Source of the DNA: Eggerthella lenta DSM 2243
GTDB lineage: Bacteria; Actinomycetota; Coriobacteriia; Coriobacteriales; Eggerthellaceae
Length of the DNA stretch: 64,000 nucleotides
Direction: 5' to 3'
NCBI RefSeq assembly: GCF_000024265.1
Contig: NC_013204.1
Coordinates: forward strand, 1,848,180 to 1,912,179
The notes beneath the pieces are model-generated. The model ran no database searches and was not told where the DNA came from. It saw only the letters and a list, made by a program, of their open reading frames with translations. Positions 42,761 to 52,149 of the stretch are shown one piece after another; position 1 is the stretch's first letter, and each line of letters starts with the position of its first letter. Both the position numbers and the translations under genes were made by a program.

Positions 42761-44317
42761 ATGAAGGGATTTTTCGAAAAGCTCGTCAAGGCGTGTCCGT
42801 CGCTGCCGTTTCTGGCGTTGGGCGTCTGGCTGGCATGGGCCTACATCGCCTGCAGCGGCACGGCATGGCTCTCCGACACGGAGATGAACGGCGCCAATAT
42901 ATCCACGATGTACATCGTGTTCACGCTGACGTTCGGCATCGTGCTCTTGGCGTCCACCTTTCGGGCGGCTCGCATACGGCAGCTGCTCGAACGCCCCGCC
43001 GTGGTGATCGCCGGCGGCGCGTTCGCTTCGCTCGGCTGCCTCGTCATCGTCCTCATCGGGCCGTACTACCTCACGAAGGTGCTTCCGTACGACCTGATCA
43101 CCGCTCTTTTCTACATCGCCAGCGCCTGCACGGGGCTGGGCACGGCCGTCGTCGGCTTGAAGTGCGGGCAGCTCTACGGCGCCATCGCGCCGCGCAAGGC
43201 CATCCTGTACACGGCGCTGTCGCACGTGGCGATCGCAGTCATCTACTTCACCGTCATCGGATCGCCCTCATGGCAGCCCGTGCCCGGCGGGCCGTCGCTC
43301 GCGGGCATCCTCGCCTTCGTGGGCATGCCGCTTGCGGCAGCCGGAGCCGCCGCGCTGTCGTTCATCGCACCGTTGGGCGAGAAGGCGGAGCGCGCCGAGA
43401 GCCGCTCCCGCTTCCCGCGCTCGTTCTGGAAGCTGGCAGCCGTCACGTTCGCGTTCTCGTTCGTCGTGGTTGCCCTGCGCTCGATGCTCGTCGAGGTGTC
43501 GCCGATCGACGTCACGTTGGACAACACGCGCCTGGTCATGCTGCTGCGCATGGCGATGGCGCTCGTCTTCGCAGCGGCCGCCATCGGCGTGGAGGGCGAG
43601 CGGTTCGATTTCGGAAAGATCTACTCCGTCATCATGGCCGCCGTCGTAGCGCTCATCGCGTTCTGTCCCATCGTTGGCGTCACGCACCTTGGATGGAGCG
43701 CGCTCGTCACGTTCCTCTCGGCGGTCTTCGAATTCGTGCTGTGGTGCATCCTCGCGTTCGTGGTGTACCAACGCCACATCTCGGCCGTACTCGTGTTCGG
43801 CTTCGGTTACGGAGCGTTCATGGCGGGGTCGGGAGCAGGATGGCTGGCGGGCGTGCACGTGTTTCCGCAGATAGCAGCCACGGGCAACTCGATCGTGCTG
43901 TACCTCGTGCTGGCGTTCGCAGTGCTGGCCTGCGCGTTCGTGCTGTTCTCGGAGAAGGAGTTCGATCGTCTGTTCAAGCCCGAAGGGGAGGGGGAGGCCT
44001 CGCTCAACGACCTGCTGGGCGACGAGCTGCCCGGTATGCGCCCCGACGACGCTGACGCGCATACGAACAAGAAGGGGCGCTTCGGGCTGGCCATCGATGC
44101 GCTAGCCGATCAGGCGGGGCTGTCGCGACGCGAGAAGGACGTGCTGCGCTGCCTTGCCATGGGCTACGATGCCGGCGCCGCAGCCAAGCGCCTTCAGGTG
44201 TCGTGGAATACCGTGCGAACCCACACCCGCAACGTGTACGCGAAGCTGGATATCCATTCGCGCCAAGAGCTCATCGACCTCGTCGACCGCGCCACCGAAC
44301 GTACGCAGGAGCGCTGA
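42761..44317 (+). CDS. LuxR-type regulator with 12-segment membrane domain
   Basis: A 518-residue protein. About twelve hydrophobic segments (residues 15-405) resemble a transporter-like sensor; a cytosolic linker leads to a LuxR helix-turn-helix at about 450-510 (LSRREKDVLRCLAMGYDAGAAAKRLQVSWNTVRTHTRNVYAKLDIHSRQELI). Its place at the end of the molybdoenzyme locus points to control of that operon. GGAGGGGGAG precedes the ATG. Its TGA abuts the stop of the convergent gene in the sequence TGATCA. Confidence 0.9.
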   Translation: MKGFFEKLVKACPSLPFLALGVWLAWAYIACSGTAWLSDTEMNGANISTMYIVFTLTFGIVLLASTFRAARIRQLLERPAVVIAGGAFASLGCLVIVLIGPYYLTKVLPYDLITALFYIASACTGLGTAVVGLKCGQLYGAIAPRKAILYTALSHVAIAVIYFTVIGSPSWQPVPGGPSLAGILAFVGMPLAAAGAAALSFIAPLGEKAERAESRSRFPRSFWKLAAVTFAFSFVVVALRSMLVEVSPIDVTLDNTRLVMLLRMAMALVFAAAAIGVEGERFDFGKIYSVIMAAVVALIAFCPIVGVTHLGWSALVTFLSAVFEFVLWCILAFVVYQRHISAVLVFGFGYGAFMAGSGAGWLAGVHVFPQIAATGNSIVLYLVLAFAVLACAFVLFSEKEFDRLFKPEGEGEASLNDLLGDELPGMRPDDADAHTNKKGRFGLAIDALADQAGLSRREKDVLRCLAMGYDAGAAAKRLQVSWNTVRTHTRNVYAKLDIHSRQELIDLVDRATERTQER

Positions 44318-44755
44318 TCAGACGAACAGAATCGAGAGCGCGGTCATAACGGCGCAGGCTCCCAGCAGCAAGACGAGCAGGCGCGCGCCGTCCTTCTTGA
44401 AGCGATCCCGATAGTTCTGCTCGTCGCGACCCGCGAACAGCGTCCAAAGCAGGCTCAGGCAGAACGCCACCAGCGCTATGTTGTTGAGGATGGAGGAGGT
44501 TTGCGCGAACGCCGGCACGCCGGTCATCTTGCTCATCTCGTAGGCCATGAGCGTGGCCGTCACGGCGAAGCAGGCGACCATCACCCATGCCGCGCGCTTT
44601 CCCGTATTAGCGGTTCCTTCGGGGAAGAACGTGCCCTTCTTCGTCTTCTCGGGCTTGGCGATGAGGAACAGCCAGCGCCCGTTGTACAGCTGCACCGTCA
44701 GCAGCGCGAACGCGACCAGCAGCAACACGCCTAGAACCAAACGAGCGATCTCCAT
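44318..44755 (-). CDS. Small four-segment membrane protein (DUF3784-like)
   Basis: A 145-residue protein. The first segment is LVLGVLLLVAFALLTVQLYNGRWLFLIA, followed by a short polar stretch and three more segments. The pattern resembles DUF3784 proteins, whose function is unknown. AAAGGAG stands eight bases before the ATG at 44755. It converges on the LuxR gene. Confidence 0.75.
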   Translation of the reverse strand: MEIARLVLGVLLLVAFALLTVQLYNGRWLFLIAKPEKTKKGTFFPEGTANTGKRAAWVMVACFAVTATLMAYEMSKMTGVPAFAQTSSILNNIALVAFCLSLLWTLFAGRDEQNYRDRFKKDGARLLVLLLGACAVMTALSILFV

Positions 44756-45380
44756 CCGCATTCTCCTTTGTTCCTCGCAAGCGGCGTCCGTCGCCGTTGC
44801 CGCATCGTAGCCGCAGCCCCGGGCGGCGTCTCCCGCCTCGTCGTTTTCACGTCCTTGGAAGTATACGGCATGCACGGCCCTTCCGACCACCACGTGACGC
44901 GAGATGTCCCGAAAGCGGAAGGGTCTCTCGCACGGTGCGTCGTGCGAGCACGATGTTTCGGGGGCTCGCGTCGGAGGCGCCTTCCCGCCGAGCATCTCGA
45001 GTCCTCCCCTCGGTGCATCCGAAAGCGCCTCCGTTGGCGAAAAATCATCGGATTCGGAAGTTTTCAAACGGATAGCAGACGTGTTGGCGTGCTCGCTTCC
45101 GCATACGGCCTGTTCAATGGAAAGATCCGTTCTTGTCATCGAATTCGCTTTCTTGCAGGGTACGCGATTTCTTCCGAATTCGATGTGTTCTCGCCTTTTC
45201 GAGGACGGCGGGCTGCTCGGAAGGGCACAAGCGGAAAGAAGCGGCTTGCCCTCGCGATCCGAGAAATCGCCGCAGTCCCGTCGAGGGAGCTCGCGTCGTC
45301 GTGCTTCGAGCGAGGCAGATCGGCCCGAGTCGCTACAGCCCCGCCGCGACGGTCGCTTCCATGAGATCCCGTTCCTTCCG
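44756..45380. other. 625-bp stretch without a supported gene
   Basis: Open frames on both strands here lack ribosome sites and family likeness. The 45030-45190 part has a lower GC content than the rest. A TATACT on the - strand near 44862 could be a -10 for the small membrane protein, but no -35 fits. A decayed gene is possible; I see no remnant that I can name. Confidence 0.4.
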
Positions 45381-46310
45381 CTAGAGCGCGACCGCGATGC
45401 CGCTTGCCAGGATGGCCGCCGCGTAGAACGCGCCCAATGCGATGTTCGCGCTACACACCTGCGCCATGGCGCCGATGCGGGCCTGCGGCGCCAACGGGTT
45501 GCCCAGCAGCGCCTTGAGCAGGGGATAGCTTGCCAGCAGCATGAACGGCATCACCAGAAGCCCGTTCGTGAAGAACGCAGCCACGAGCACGACGATGGCG
45601 GCCACCCAGGCGTACACGACGCCGTGATACAGCTTGCGCGCCCGCTCGCGTCCCAGCAGCACCGACAGCGTGCGGCGTCCCGATTCCACGTCCTTCTCAA
45701 CGTCGCACGTGTTGTTCGTGAACATGATGAGCCCCACGCCCAGGATGGTGGGCACGGCCCACAAGAGCGCACGGAGGTCGAACGTGCCGGAAAGCGCCTG
45801 GTAGCACGCCAGCGGAATGAGCCCGCCCATCACGAACCCGCTGACCAGCTCGCCGATGGGCAGGTACGAGATGGGCGTCTTGCCCGCCGAGTACAGCACC
45901 ACGACGACGGCGCCCGCCGCGCCGATGGCGAGCGGGATCCATCCGGCGATCCAGATCACGTACGCCCCCAGCAGAAACGCCGCCGCGAGGAACCCGACGG
46001 CCAGAGCCAGCGCCGCGCGCGGGTTCACGTTGTTGTACACCAGCACCGCGTCGGTCGGGTCGACGTTGTCGTCGGCCGAGTCGGCGCCCTTCACGTAATC
46101 GTAGTAGTCGTTGAACGTGTTCACCGCCGACTGCATGAGCACGCAGATGACTAGCAGCACGCATACCATGGTCGCCGAGATGCTGAAGGAGGTAACGGCC
46201 GCCGCCGCGGCGGCGACGAGCACGGGCAGGATGGCGGCCGGCCAGGTATGCGGCGCGGCCAGCTGCCAGGCCATGCGGGGGGTCAGTCGTCCGTACGCGC
46301 TAGCGGTCAT
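45381..46310 (-). CDS. menA: 1,4-dihydroxy-2-naphthoate polyprenyltransferase-like (UbiA family)
   Basis: Attaches the prenyl chain to the menaquinone ring precursor in the membrane. The 309 residues contain the two Asp-rich motifs of UbiA enzymes, NTFNDYYDYVKGAD and NNTCDVEKDVESGRRT, and about nine membrane segments. MenA is the best fit; the related prenyltransferase of the futalosine route cannot be ruled out without the other genes. The start overlaps the stop of the lipase-like gene upstream, so both are co-transcribed. Confidence 0.85.
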   Translation of the reverse strand: MTASAYGRLTPRMAWQLAAPHTWPAAILPVLVAAAAAAVTSFSISATMVCVLLVICVLMQSAVNTFNDYYDYVKGADSADDNVDPTDAVLVYNNVNPRAALALAVGFLAAAFLLGAYVIWIAGWIPLAIGAAGAVVVVLYSAGKTPISYLPIGELVSGFVMGGLIPLACYQALSGTFDLRALLWAVPTILGVGLIMFTNNTCDVEKDVESGRRTLSVLLGRERARKLYHGVVYAWVAAIVVLVAAFFTNGLLVMPFMLLASYPLLKALLGNPLAPQARIGAMAQVCSANIALGAFYAAAILASGIAVAL

Positions 46311-47479
46311 GCTTCGGTTCCTTTCTCGGGGTCGTACGTTTCGCGGCGTCGGGGAAGCCAGGTGGGCGGGGCGGGCTTGAAGCGCTTGACGGTCTCGTCC
46401 TTGAGTATGCCTCCGAGCGAGCCCAGCGTCTGCCAGATGAAGCTCTTCGTCTCCGCGTCCAGCTTCGAGCGCGCACCTAAAAGCTGCCTCGTGTTCGCGA
46501 ACAGCTTGGTTTGGAACTCGCTCCAGGTTCCGGCCTCGGTGGAGGCGAACAGCTCGTAGATGGTGTCGATGAAGCGCTCGCGCTCGTCGGGAGCTTTGCT
46601 ACGCAGCCACGCGTCAAGCGCCTCGTCGAAAAACACGGCGGAGGGGTTGAGCGCCTCCTGGTACACGAAGTCGTCGTCTTCGGTCAACCAGGTGAAAGGC
46701 TCGTGCTGGAACACCGACATAGCCGAGGATCGCACCACGCGGTAGTCGGCGCGGCGCTCGAGGATCATGCCGAACGCCGACGACTCGGGCACGGTCTTGT
46801 GCAGCAGGGCGTGGAATCGATCGTCGTCGATGCGCGGCGAAGGATCGTCCAGAAACGACGGCCCGTCGTGGTTGAACACGCCGCGCAAGCGCTCGAAGGC
46901 GCTCTCGTCGGCTACGAGCGCAGCATACTCGGCGAGGTTGCCGCCCTTGGAGTGCCCGCCGACGATGAGCGGGCAGGCGAGCGCCGACGCCACGCCCGAC
47001 AGGTACGCCGCCGCCGTGCATTGGGAAGGGATCACTTCCTTGAAGCAGAGGTTGAAGTCTTCCTTCCAACCGGCGAAACTGCCGTCGGTGCCGCGATACG
47101 CGAGGTAGGCGACCTCGCCGTCGGCGGCGGGGAACGTCAGCGTGACGGCGGAGAATTGCTTTTCCACGATCTCCGATCGCTCGTTGGCATAGAACGAGGC
47201 GCGCACGTCGCGCATGCGGCGGCTTGCCGACAGGACGTGCAGAAACGCCTCGGTGTCCTTCGCGTCCTCCATCCAGCTGTGCGCGGTGAGCGCTTCCCAA
47301 TCGGACAGCATCACCACGTCGTGCAGCAGGACGCCGTCGGGGGAAGCGAGGTCGACGCCGGGCGCCACCTCGTAGTTGAAGTACGCGAGCGTCGCGAACA
47401 CAAGCGAGTCGACGGGGTTAAACGGTGATTCCGCGAAGGTGCGCTGCTCTTCGGCCATATACGTTACGATATTCCTCAT
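46307..47479 (-). CDS. DUF2974 lipase-like alpha/beta hydrolase
   Basis: A 390-residue cytosolic protein. The N-terminus NIVTYMAEEQRTFAESPFNPVDSLVFATLAYF is the mark of DUF2974 (Mbeg1-like) proteins. The nucleophile elbow GGHSKGGN is present, so a serine hydrolase is likely. The start at 47479 follows that N-terminal pattern although no good ribosome site is seen. Substrate unknown; coupling with menA may be accidental. Confidence 0.82.
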   Translation of the reverse strand: MRNIVTYMAEEQRTFAESPFNPVDSLVFATLAYFNYEVAPGVDLASPDGVLLHDVVMLSDWEALTAHSWMEDAKDTEAFLHVLSASRRMRDVRASFYANERSEIVEKQFSAVTLTFPAADGEVAYLAYRGTDGSFAGWKEDFNLCFKEVIPSQCTAAAYLSGVASALACPLIVGGHSKGGNLAEYAALVADESAFERLRGVFNHDGPSFLDDPSPRIDDDRFHALLHKTVPESSAFGMILERRADYRVVRSSAMSVFQHEPFTWLTEDDDFVYQEALNPSAVFFDEALDAWLRSKAPDERERFIDTIYELFASTEAGTWSEFQTKLFANTRQLLGARSKLDAETKSFIWQTLGSLGGILKDETVKRFKPAPPTWLPRRRETYDPEKGTEA

Positions 47480-47520
47480 GCGAACATTGTAGCCGATTGC
47501 AAAGGACGGACAGCGAAGCC

Positions 47521-47970
47521 ATGCGGGTTTGCACGCCAATCACCATACGCTATGCGGAGACCGACATGATGGGCATCGTCTACCATGCCAACTATCTGCT
47601 GTACTTCGAGGATGCGCGCACGCGGTTCCTCGAGGCTATCGGGTTTCCGTACGACCATATCGAGCAGGCGGGCTACCTGTCGCCCGTCACGCATTTCGAA
47701 TGCGACTACGGCGCGCCTTTGCGTTACGGCGACACGGCCGTCGTGCGCACGCGCGTAGTGTCCTCGCGCCCGACGAAGACCGTATACGCCTACGAGGTGT
47801 TCCGGGAAGGCCAGGATCTCGACATCGAGAAGCCCTGCTGCACGGGACGGAGCACCCATTGCCTCGTTGATGCTGAAACGTTCAAGCCGGTCAGTCTGAA
47901 GCGCGCCGTGCCCGAGCTGTACGAACGCTACCTCGAAGTCCTCGAACCCGAGGAGGGGGAGAGCCGATGA
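47521..47970 (+). CDS. YbgC-like acyl-CoA thioesterase
   Basis: A hot-dog-fold thioesterase of 149 residues. The catalytic Asp is in the family block RYAETDMMGIVYHANYLLYFEDAR. It probably hydrolyses short or aromatic acyl-CoA; the exact substrate cannot be told. AAAGGACGGA lies some 10 bases upstream of the ATG. The stop overlaps the phosphatase gene (ATGA). Confidence 0.88.
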   Translation: MRVCTPITIRYAETDMMGIVYHANYLLYFEDARTRFLEAIGFPYDHIEQAGYLSPVTHFECDYGAPLRYGDTAVVRTRVVSSRPTKTVYAYEVFREGQDLDIEKPCCTGRSTHCLVDAETFKPVSLKRAVPELYERYLEVLEPEEGESR

Positions 47971-48443
47971 GCGCGCCGCATCGCATCCTATTCGTGTGCC
48001 ACGGCAACATATGCCGTTCAACCATGGCTGAGTTCGTGATGAAGGATCTCGTCTCGCGCCGAGGCATGGCCAACGCCTTCGTCATCGGGTCGGCAGCCAC
48101 GCACGACGACGAGATCGGCAGCCCCGTGCATCACGGCACCCGCGCCGTGCTGGAAGCGCAGGGCATCGATTGCTCCGGCAAGACCGCCCGTCGCCTGCGC
48201 CGCGCCGATGCTGACGAATGGGACCTGTTCGTAGGCATGGACGAGGCGAACATGCGCGACATGCGTCGCCAGCTGGGACGGGCTGCGGAGGGCCGCTGCT
48301 TCAAGCTGCTCGAGTTCGCCGATTCCGCGCGTGACGTGGCCGATCCTTGGTACACAGGCGATTTCAACGTCACGTACGACGACGTGCTGGCCGGTTGCGC
48401 GGGGCTTCTCGCGTGGTTGGACTCCGGCGCGCCCCGCTCGTAG
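47967..48443 (+). CDS. Low-molecular-weight protein-tyrosine phosphatase
   Basis: A 158-residue phosphatase. The P-loop is FVCHGNICRS (C-x5-R), and the general acid lies in DPWYTGDF. It removes phosphate from tyrosine, or from arginine in some relatives. GGAGGGGGAG precedes the ATG. No tyrosine kinase gene is near, so the target is unknown. Confidence 0.92.
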   Translation: MSAPHRILFVCHGNICRSTMAEFVMKDLVSRRGMANAFVIGSAATHDDEIGSPVHHGTRAVLEAQGIDCSGKTARRLRRADADEWDLFVGMDEANMRDMRRQLGRAAEGRCFKLLEFADSARDVADPWYTGDFNVTYDDVLAGCAGLLAWLDSGAPRS

Positions 48444-48452
48444 GAGCCTCGC

Positions 48453-48995
48453 GTGGACATCGCCGTTCTCGACGCCATCCAGCAGCATCTGCGCACGCCG
48501 CTGCTCGACCAGATCATGCTGCTGGCCACGCATCTGGGAGACCTCGCCCTCGTGTGGCTCGTCGCCGGCGCCGTGCTCGTCGCGCAGCCGAGGTACCGCA
48601 GGTGGGGCGTAGCCGTACTCCTGGCCGTCGTCGCGACCGCGATCCTCGGCATGTTCGTGCTGAAGCCGCTGTTCGGGCGCGCACGGCCGTTCGTCGCCTA
48701 CGAGTTCGCCGGTCTGCTCATCCCGCCGCCGTCGGGCGATTCGTTCCCCTCGAACCACTCCATGGTGTCGTTCGCCGCTGCCGCGGCGCTGTGCTGTCTG
48801 CCGGGGAAGGGCAGAGGCGTGCTGGCGCTCAAGGTCTCGGCCGTGGCCGTCGCATGCCTCATCGCCTTCTCGCGCCTCTACCTGTACGTGCACTATCCCT
48901 CCGATATCCTGGCGGGCGCCGTCATCGGCATCGCGGTCGGCATCGGTTCGGTTTGGCTCGTGGAGAAGACCTGGCCCGAATCGTCGTCAGACTGA
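48453..48995 (+). CDS. PAP2-family membrane phosphatase
   Basis: A 180-residue membrane phosphatase. All three PAP2 motifs are present: KPLFGRARP, PSNHS and SRLYLYVHYPSD, with five or six membrane segments. It may act on undecaprenyl pyrophosphate or on phosphatidate-type lipids. GTG start, 9 bases after the tyrosine phosphatase stop, with GGAG upstream. Probably the last gene of the three-gene unit. Confidence 0.9.
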   Translation: MDIAVLDAIQQHLRTPLLDQIMLLATHLGDLALVWLVAGAVLVAQPRYRRWGVAVLLAVVATAILGMFVLKPLFGRARPFVAYEFAGLLIPPPSGDSFPSNHSMVSFAAAAALCCLPGKGRGVLALKVSAVAVACLIAFSRLYLYVHYPSDILAGAVIGIAVGIGSVWLVEKTWPESSSD

Positions 48996-49031
48996 GAGCG
49001 TTGCCGAAGAGGCCTCTCCCGTCGCGAGCCT

Positions 49032-49856
49032 CTAGGCCGACGCCCGCTTGCGCGCGGGTTTCTTCGCCGGAGCGGGCTTCTTCGGCTCGCCGTCCTTGCC
49101 GTCGCGCGCCTTGAGGCTGGCCGACAGGGCGTCCATGAGATTGATGATGTTCGACGGCTGGGCTTCTTGGCTTTCGGCCACGATCTGCTTGCCGGCTATC
49201 TTGTCCTGGATGAGCTGCATGAGCTTCTCCTGGTACGTGTTGCGGAAGCGGCTCGGATCGAACGGCGCAGTCATGCTCTCCACCAGCTGCTTCGCCATGG
49301 ACAGCTCCTCGTCGGCCACGTCGGGGTGCTGGAGCGTCTTGGGGATGTCCTTAACCTCGCTCTGATAGTGCAGCGTCATCATGACCAGGTCATCGTCGTG
49401 GGGGATGAGCGCGATGGGCGTTTCCGAATTGCCCAGCACCGTCGTGCCGATGGCGATCTTGCCTTCGTCCACCATGGCTCGTCGAAGCAGTTCGAGCGCC
49501 TTCTCGCCGCCGGGCTGGGCTACCACCTGGTAGGGCTTCTCGAAGTAGAGAGGCGGCACCTCGTCGATGTCGGAGAACTGCACGATCTTCATAGCACGAT
49601 CGGCATCGGTCTTGATGACGTCCAGCTCCTCGTCGTCCACCACTACGTACTTGCCCTTCTCGTACTGGTAGCCTTTCACGATGTCTTCCGGTTTCAGCTC
49701 TCGTTTACAGTCAGGGCACGTCTTCACGTATCGCACGCGCTTCATGCTATCTTTGGCAAGTTGGTTGAACCGTACGGCGTCATCCTGCGTCGCCGTGAAC
49801 AGCTCCACCGGGATGTACACGAGACCGAACGCGATTGCGCCTTTCCTACCGGCCAT
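49032..49856 (-). CDS. ku: Ku protein (non-homologous end joining)
   Basis: Binds broken DNA ends as a homodimer ring. The 274 residues begin MAGRKGAIAFGLVYIPVELF, the mark of bacterial Ku, and end with a Lys/Ala/Pro-rich tail that helps DNA binding and ligase recruitment. A zinc-like CPDC is present early. The partner ligase LigD is not in the window. It diverges from the glycosyltransferase gene. Confidence 0.95.
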   Translation of the reverse strand: MAGRKGAIAFGLVYIPVELFTATQDDAVRFNQLAKDSMKRVRYVKTCPDCKRELKPEDIVKGYQYEKGKYVVVDDEELDVIKTDADRAMKIVQFSDIDEVPPLYFEKPYQVVAQPGGEKALELLRRAMVDEGKIAIGTTVLGNSETPIALIPHDDDLVMMTLHYQSEVKDIPKTLQHPDVADEELSMAKQLVESMTAPFDPSRFRNTYQEKLMQLIQDKIAGKQIVAESQEAQPSNIINLMDALSASLKARDGKDGEPKKPAPAKKPARKRASA

Positions 49857-50013
49857 GACCTGCTCCTTCCTCGCGGATGCTTCTCGGCATCGTAGCGCGG
49901 GCTTGCCGTCTGCCTCGCTTCGGAGATCGACCGAGGACGAACTGCAACGATGGCGTTTTCACGCGGGCAAGCTGGCAGATGAGCTGAGGCGAGGAAAGGA
50001 GGCGGAAGCGGGC

Positions 50014-52149
50014 ATGGACGAGCAGGTCGTCTATTGGATCGGCTTCTTCGTTGCGCTCGCGTTCATCGTGTTCGGCGCGGACGACGTGCTGTGGGACGTG
50101 TTCGCGCTGTTTCGCGGCACGGGCAAGAAGCGCGTGAAGCTGTCGCTCATCAACGAGAAGCCGCCGAAGATGCTGGCCGTGGTCATCGCCGCCTGGCACG
50201 AGGACGCCGTGCTGGGCGAAGTGGTGGACAACCTCGTGGCCTCCGCGCAGTACCCGCGCTCGCTGTACCGGGTGTTTTTGGGCGTCTACCCCAACGATGC
50301 GGCTACCGTGGCCGTGGCTCGCGCGCTCGAGGTGCGCCATGGAGGCACCGTGGTGTGCGTGGTGGGAGACGATCCCGGACCCACGTCGAAGGCCGCCAAC
50401 ATCAACCATACCGTGCGGGCCATCCGGGAATACGAGGCCGAGCGCGACGTGCGCTTCGCGAGCGTCACCATCCATGACGCGGAGGACGTGGTGCACCCCA
50501 ACGAGTTCAAGATGACGAACTACTTGATCGACGACTACGACGCCCTCCAGTTCCCCGTGTTCCCGCTGCAGCGCATGCCGCGGCTGCGGCTGTTCTTCAA
50601 GACGTTGACCTCGTCCACCTACGCCGACGAGTTCGCCGAGCATCACTTCCGCACCATGGTCATGCGCGACGAGCTGGGCTTCGTTCCTTCGGCGGGCACG
50701 GGCTTCGCCATCGGCCGGCGCGTCCTCGACGCGTTTCGCGACGAGGACCTGCTGCCGCGCAACAGCCTGACCGAGGATTACAAGCTGTCGCTCACCTTGC
50801 GCATGCGCGGCTTCCGCGTGCACTACGTGCTTGAGAAGGTGCCGCGCGTCGACGCGCGCGGGCGCACCGTGTGGGACTACATCGCCACGCGCTCGCTGTT
50901 CCCGTCGACGTTCAAGGCGGCGGTGCGGCAGAAAGCGCGATGGGTGTACGGCATCACGATGCAGAGCGCGAGCATGGCCGATGTGTTCGGCAAAAGCGAG
51001 CTTACGTTCGCCGAGCGCACGTTTCTGTACAAGGGCCTCAAGGCGAAGTTCGCGAACTTCGTGCTGCTGCCGGGCTACGCCGTGCTCGCGTACTTCCTCG
51101 TGCAGACGTTCGCGCCGCAGCTGGAGCTGCCCGTCATGTACCCCTTGCACAGCCCTTCGTGGTGGATGTGCGTGTTTCTGCTGTTCATGATGGTGGAACG
51201 GCAGGTGCTTCGCGGACGCGCGCTGGCGAACGTGTACGGCTGGAAGACGATGGCGTTCTCCATCCTGCTGCCGCCGCTGTTCCCGCTCAGGCTTCTATGG
51301 GGCAACCTCATCAACATGTGCGCGACGTTTCGCGCATGGCGGCAGAAGATCGCCTACGTGCTGCTGCGCGGACGAGAGGCCAAGGCGGCCGCCGCGCCGG
51401 TCGTCGAGCATCGGGGCAACGCGGCAGAGGAGGAGGGCGAAAGAAAGCCTGCAACGGACGGAGACGAGGCGCAAACCTCGAATGCGACGTCTGCGCAGGA
51501 AGGTCCCGCATGGAACAAGACCGACCACGAATTTCTCCCCGCTTCGGTGCTCGAACGCTATCGGCGCCTTCTGGGCGACGCGCTGCTGGAGAGGGGTTTC
51601 GTGGAGCCAGGGCATCTGGAAGACGCCGTGGGATCGGCGCGTGCGCGCGGCGTGCGGTTGGGGCAGGAGCTGCTGAGGCAGGGATTGGTCGAAGAGAGGC
51701 ACCTCACGCAGGCTTACGCCTTGCAGCAGCAGTCGATGTACGTGCGTGCACAGCCCGACCTCGTGCTTCTGGAGCTGATGGATCGCATGCCGTTCGCCGC
51801 GGCGGATCGGTTCGCCGCGCTGCCGCTGGTCGAGAGCGAAAAAGGATGGATCGTCGCCGTGGACGACGACCTTTCTTGCGCGGAGCGAGACGAACTGGCG
51901 TTTCTGCTGGGCGAACCGACGTTCTTCCTGTTCTCCAGCACAGCCGACCTGCTCGAAGCGTTCGAAGGCGCTCTCGCGTTCGACAACGCGGCGGAAGCTC
52001 CGCAACCTGCCGGGGCGGCGACGCTTCTGGAGGAGACGAGCGTAGAGCTGCCACAGGCGGGCATGGCGCTAGCTTACGCGCTGCATCTCGGCCGCTCGGT
52101 CGACGACATCGCTTGCGAGATGGGCCTCGCCGTGTCGCGTTTCTCCTAG
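50014..52149 (+). CDS. Glycosyltransferase family 2 protein with C-terminal T2SSE_N domain (NfrB-like)
   Basis: A 711-residue protein. One membrane segment at the start is followed by a GT2 domain (about 50-340) with DxD-like IHDAEDVVH, LTEDYKLSL and the RQKARWVYG block, then three or four membrane segments (350-450). After an acidic linker, residues 505-640 form a domain like the N-terminal part of type II secretion ATPases (LGDALLERGFVEPGHLEDAVGSARARGVRLGQELLRQGLV). This order is that of NfrB, the phage N4 adsorption protein B of E. coli. AAAGGAGG lies 11 bases before the ATG. It shares the bases CTAG with the convergent mnaA stop. Confidence 0.88.
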   Translation: MDEQVVYWIGFFVALAFIVFGADDVLWDVFALFRGTGKKRVKLSLINEKPPKMLAVVIAAWHEDAVLGEVVDNLVASAQYPRSLYRVFLGVYPNDAATVAVARALEVRHGGTVVCVVGDDPGPTSKAANINHTVRAIREYEAERDVRFASVTIHDAEDVVHPNEFKMTNYLIDDYDALQFPVFPLQRMPRLRLFFKTLTSSTYADEFAEHHFRTMVMRDELGFVPSAGTGFAIGRRVLDAFRDEDLLPRNSLTEDYKLSLTLRMRGFRVHYVLEKVPRVDARGRTVWDYIATRSLFPSTFKAAVRQKARWVYGITMQSASMADVFGKSELTFAERTFLYKGLKAKFANFVLLPGYAVLAYFLVQTFAPQLELPVMYPLHSPSWWMCVFLLFMMVERQVLRGRALANVYGWKTMAFSILLPPLFPLRLLWGNLINMCATFRAWRQKIAYVLLRGREAKAAAAPVVEHRGNAAEEEGERKPATDGDEAQTSNATSAQEGPAWNKTDHEFLPASVLERYRRLLGDALLERGFVEPGHLEDAVGSARARGVRLGQELLRQGLVEERHLTQAYALQQQSMYVRAQPDLVLLELMDRMPFAAADRFAALPLVESEKGWIVAVDDDLSCAERDELAFLLGEPTFFLFSSTADLLEAFEGALAFDNAAEAPQPAGAATLLEETSVELPQAGMALAYALHLGRSVDDIACEMGLAVSRFS

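Noticed and set aside
44904-46154. Long + strand frame across the 45 kb gap and menA
   Set aside because: Most of it is antisense to menA, and the part in the gap shows no ribosome site or known motif.
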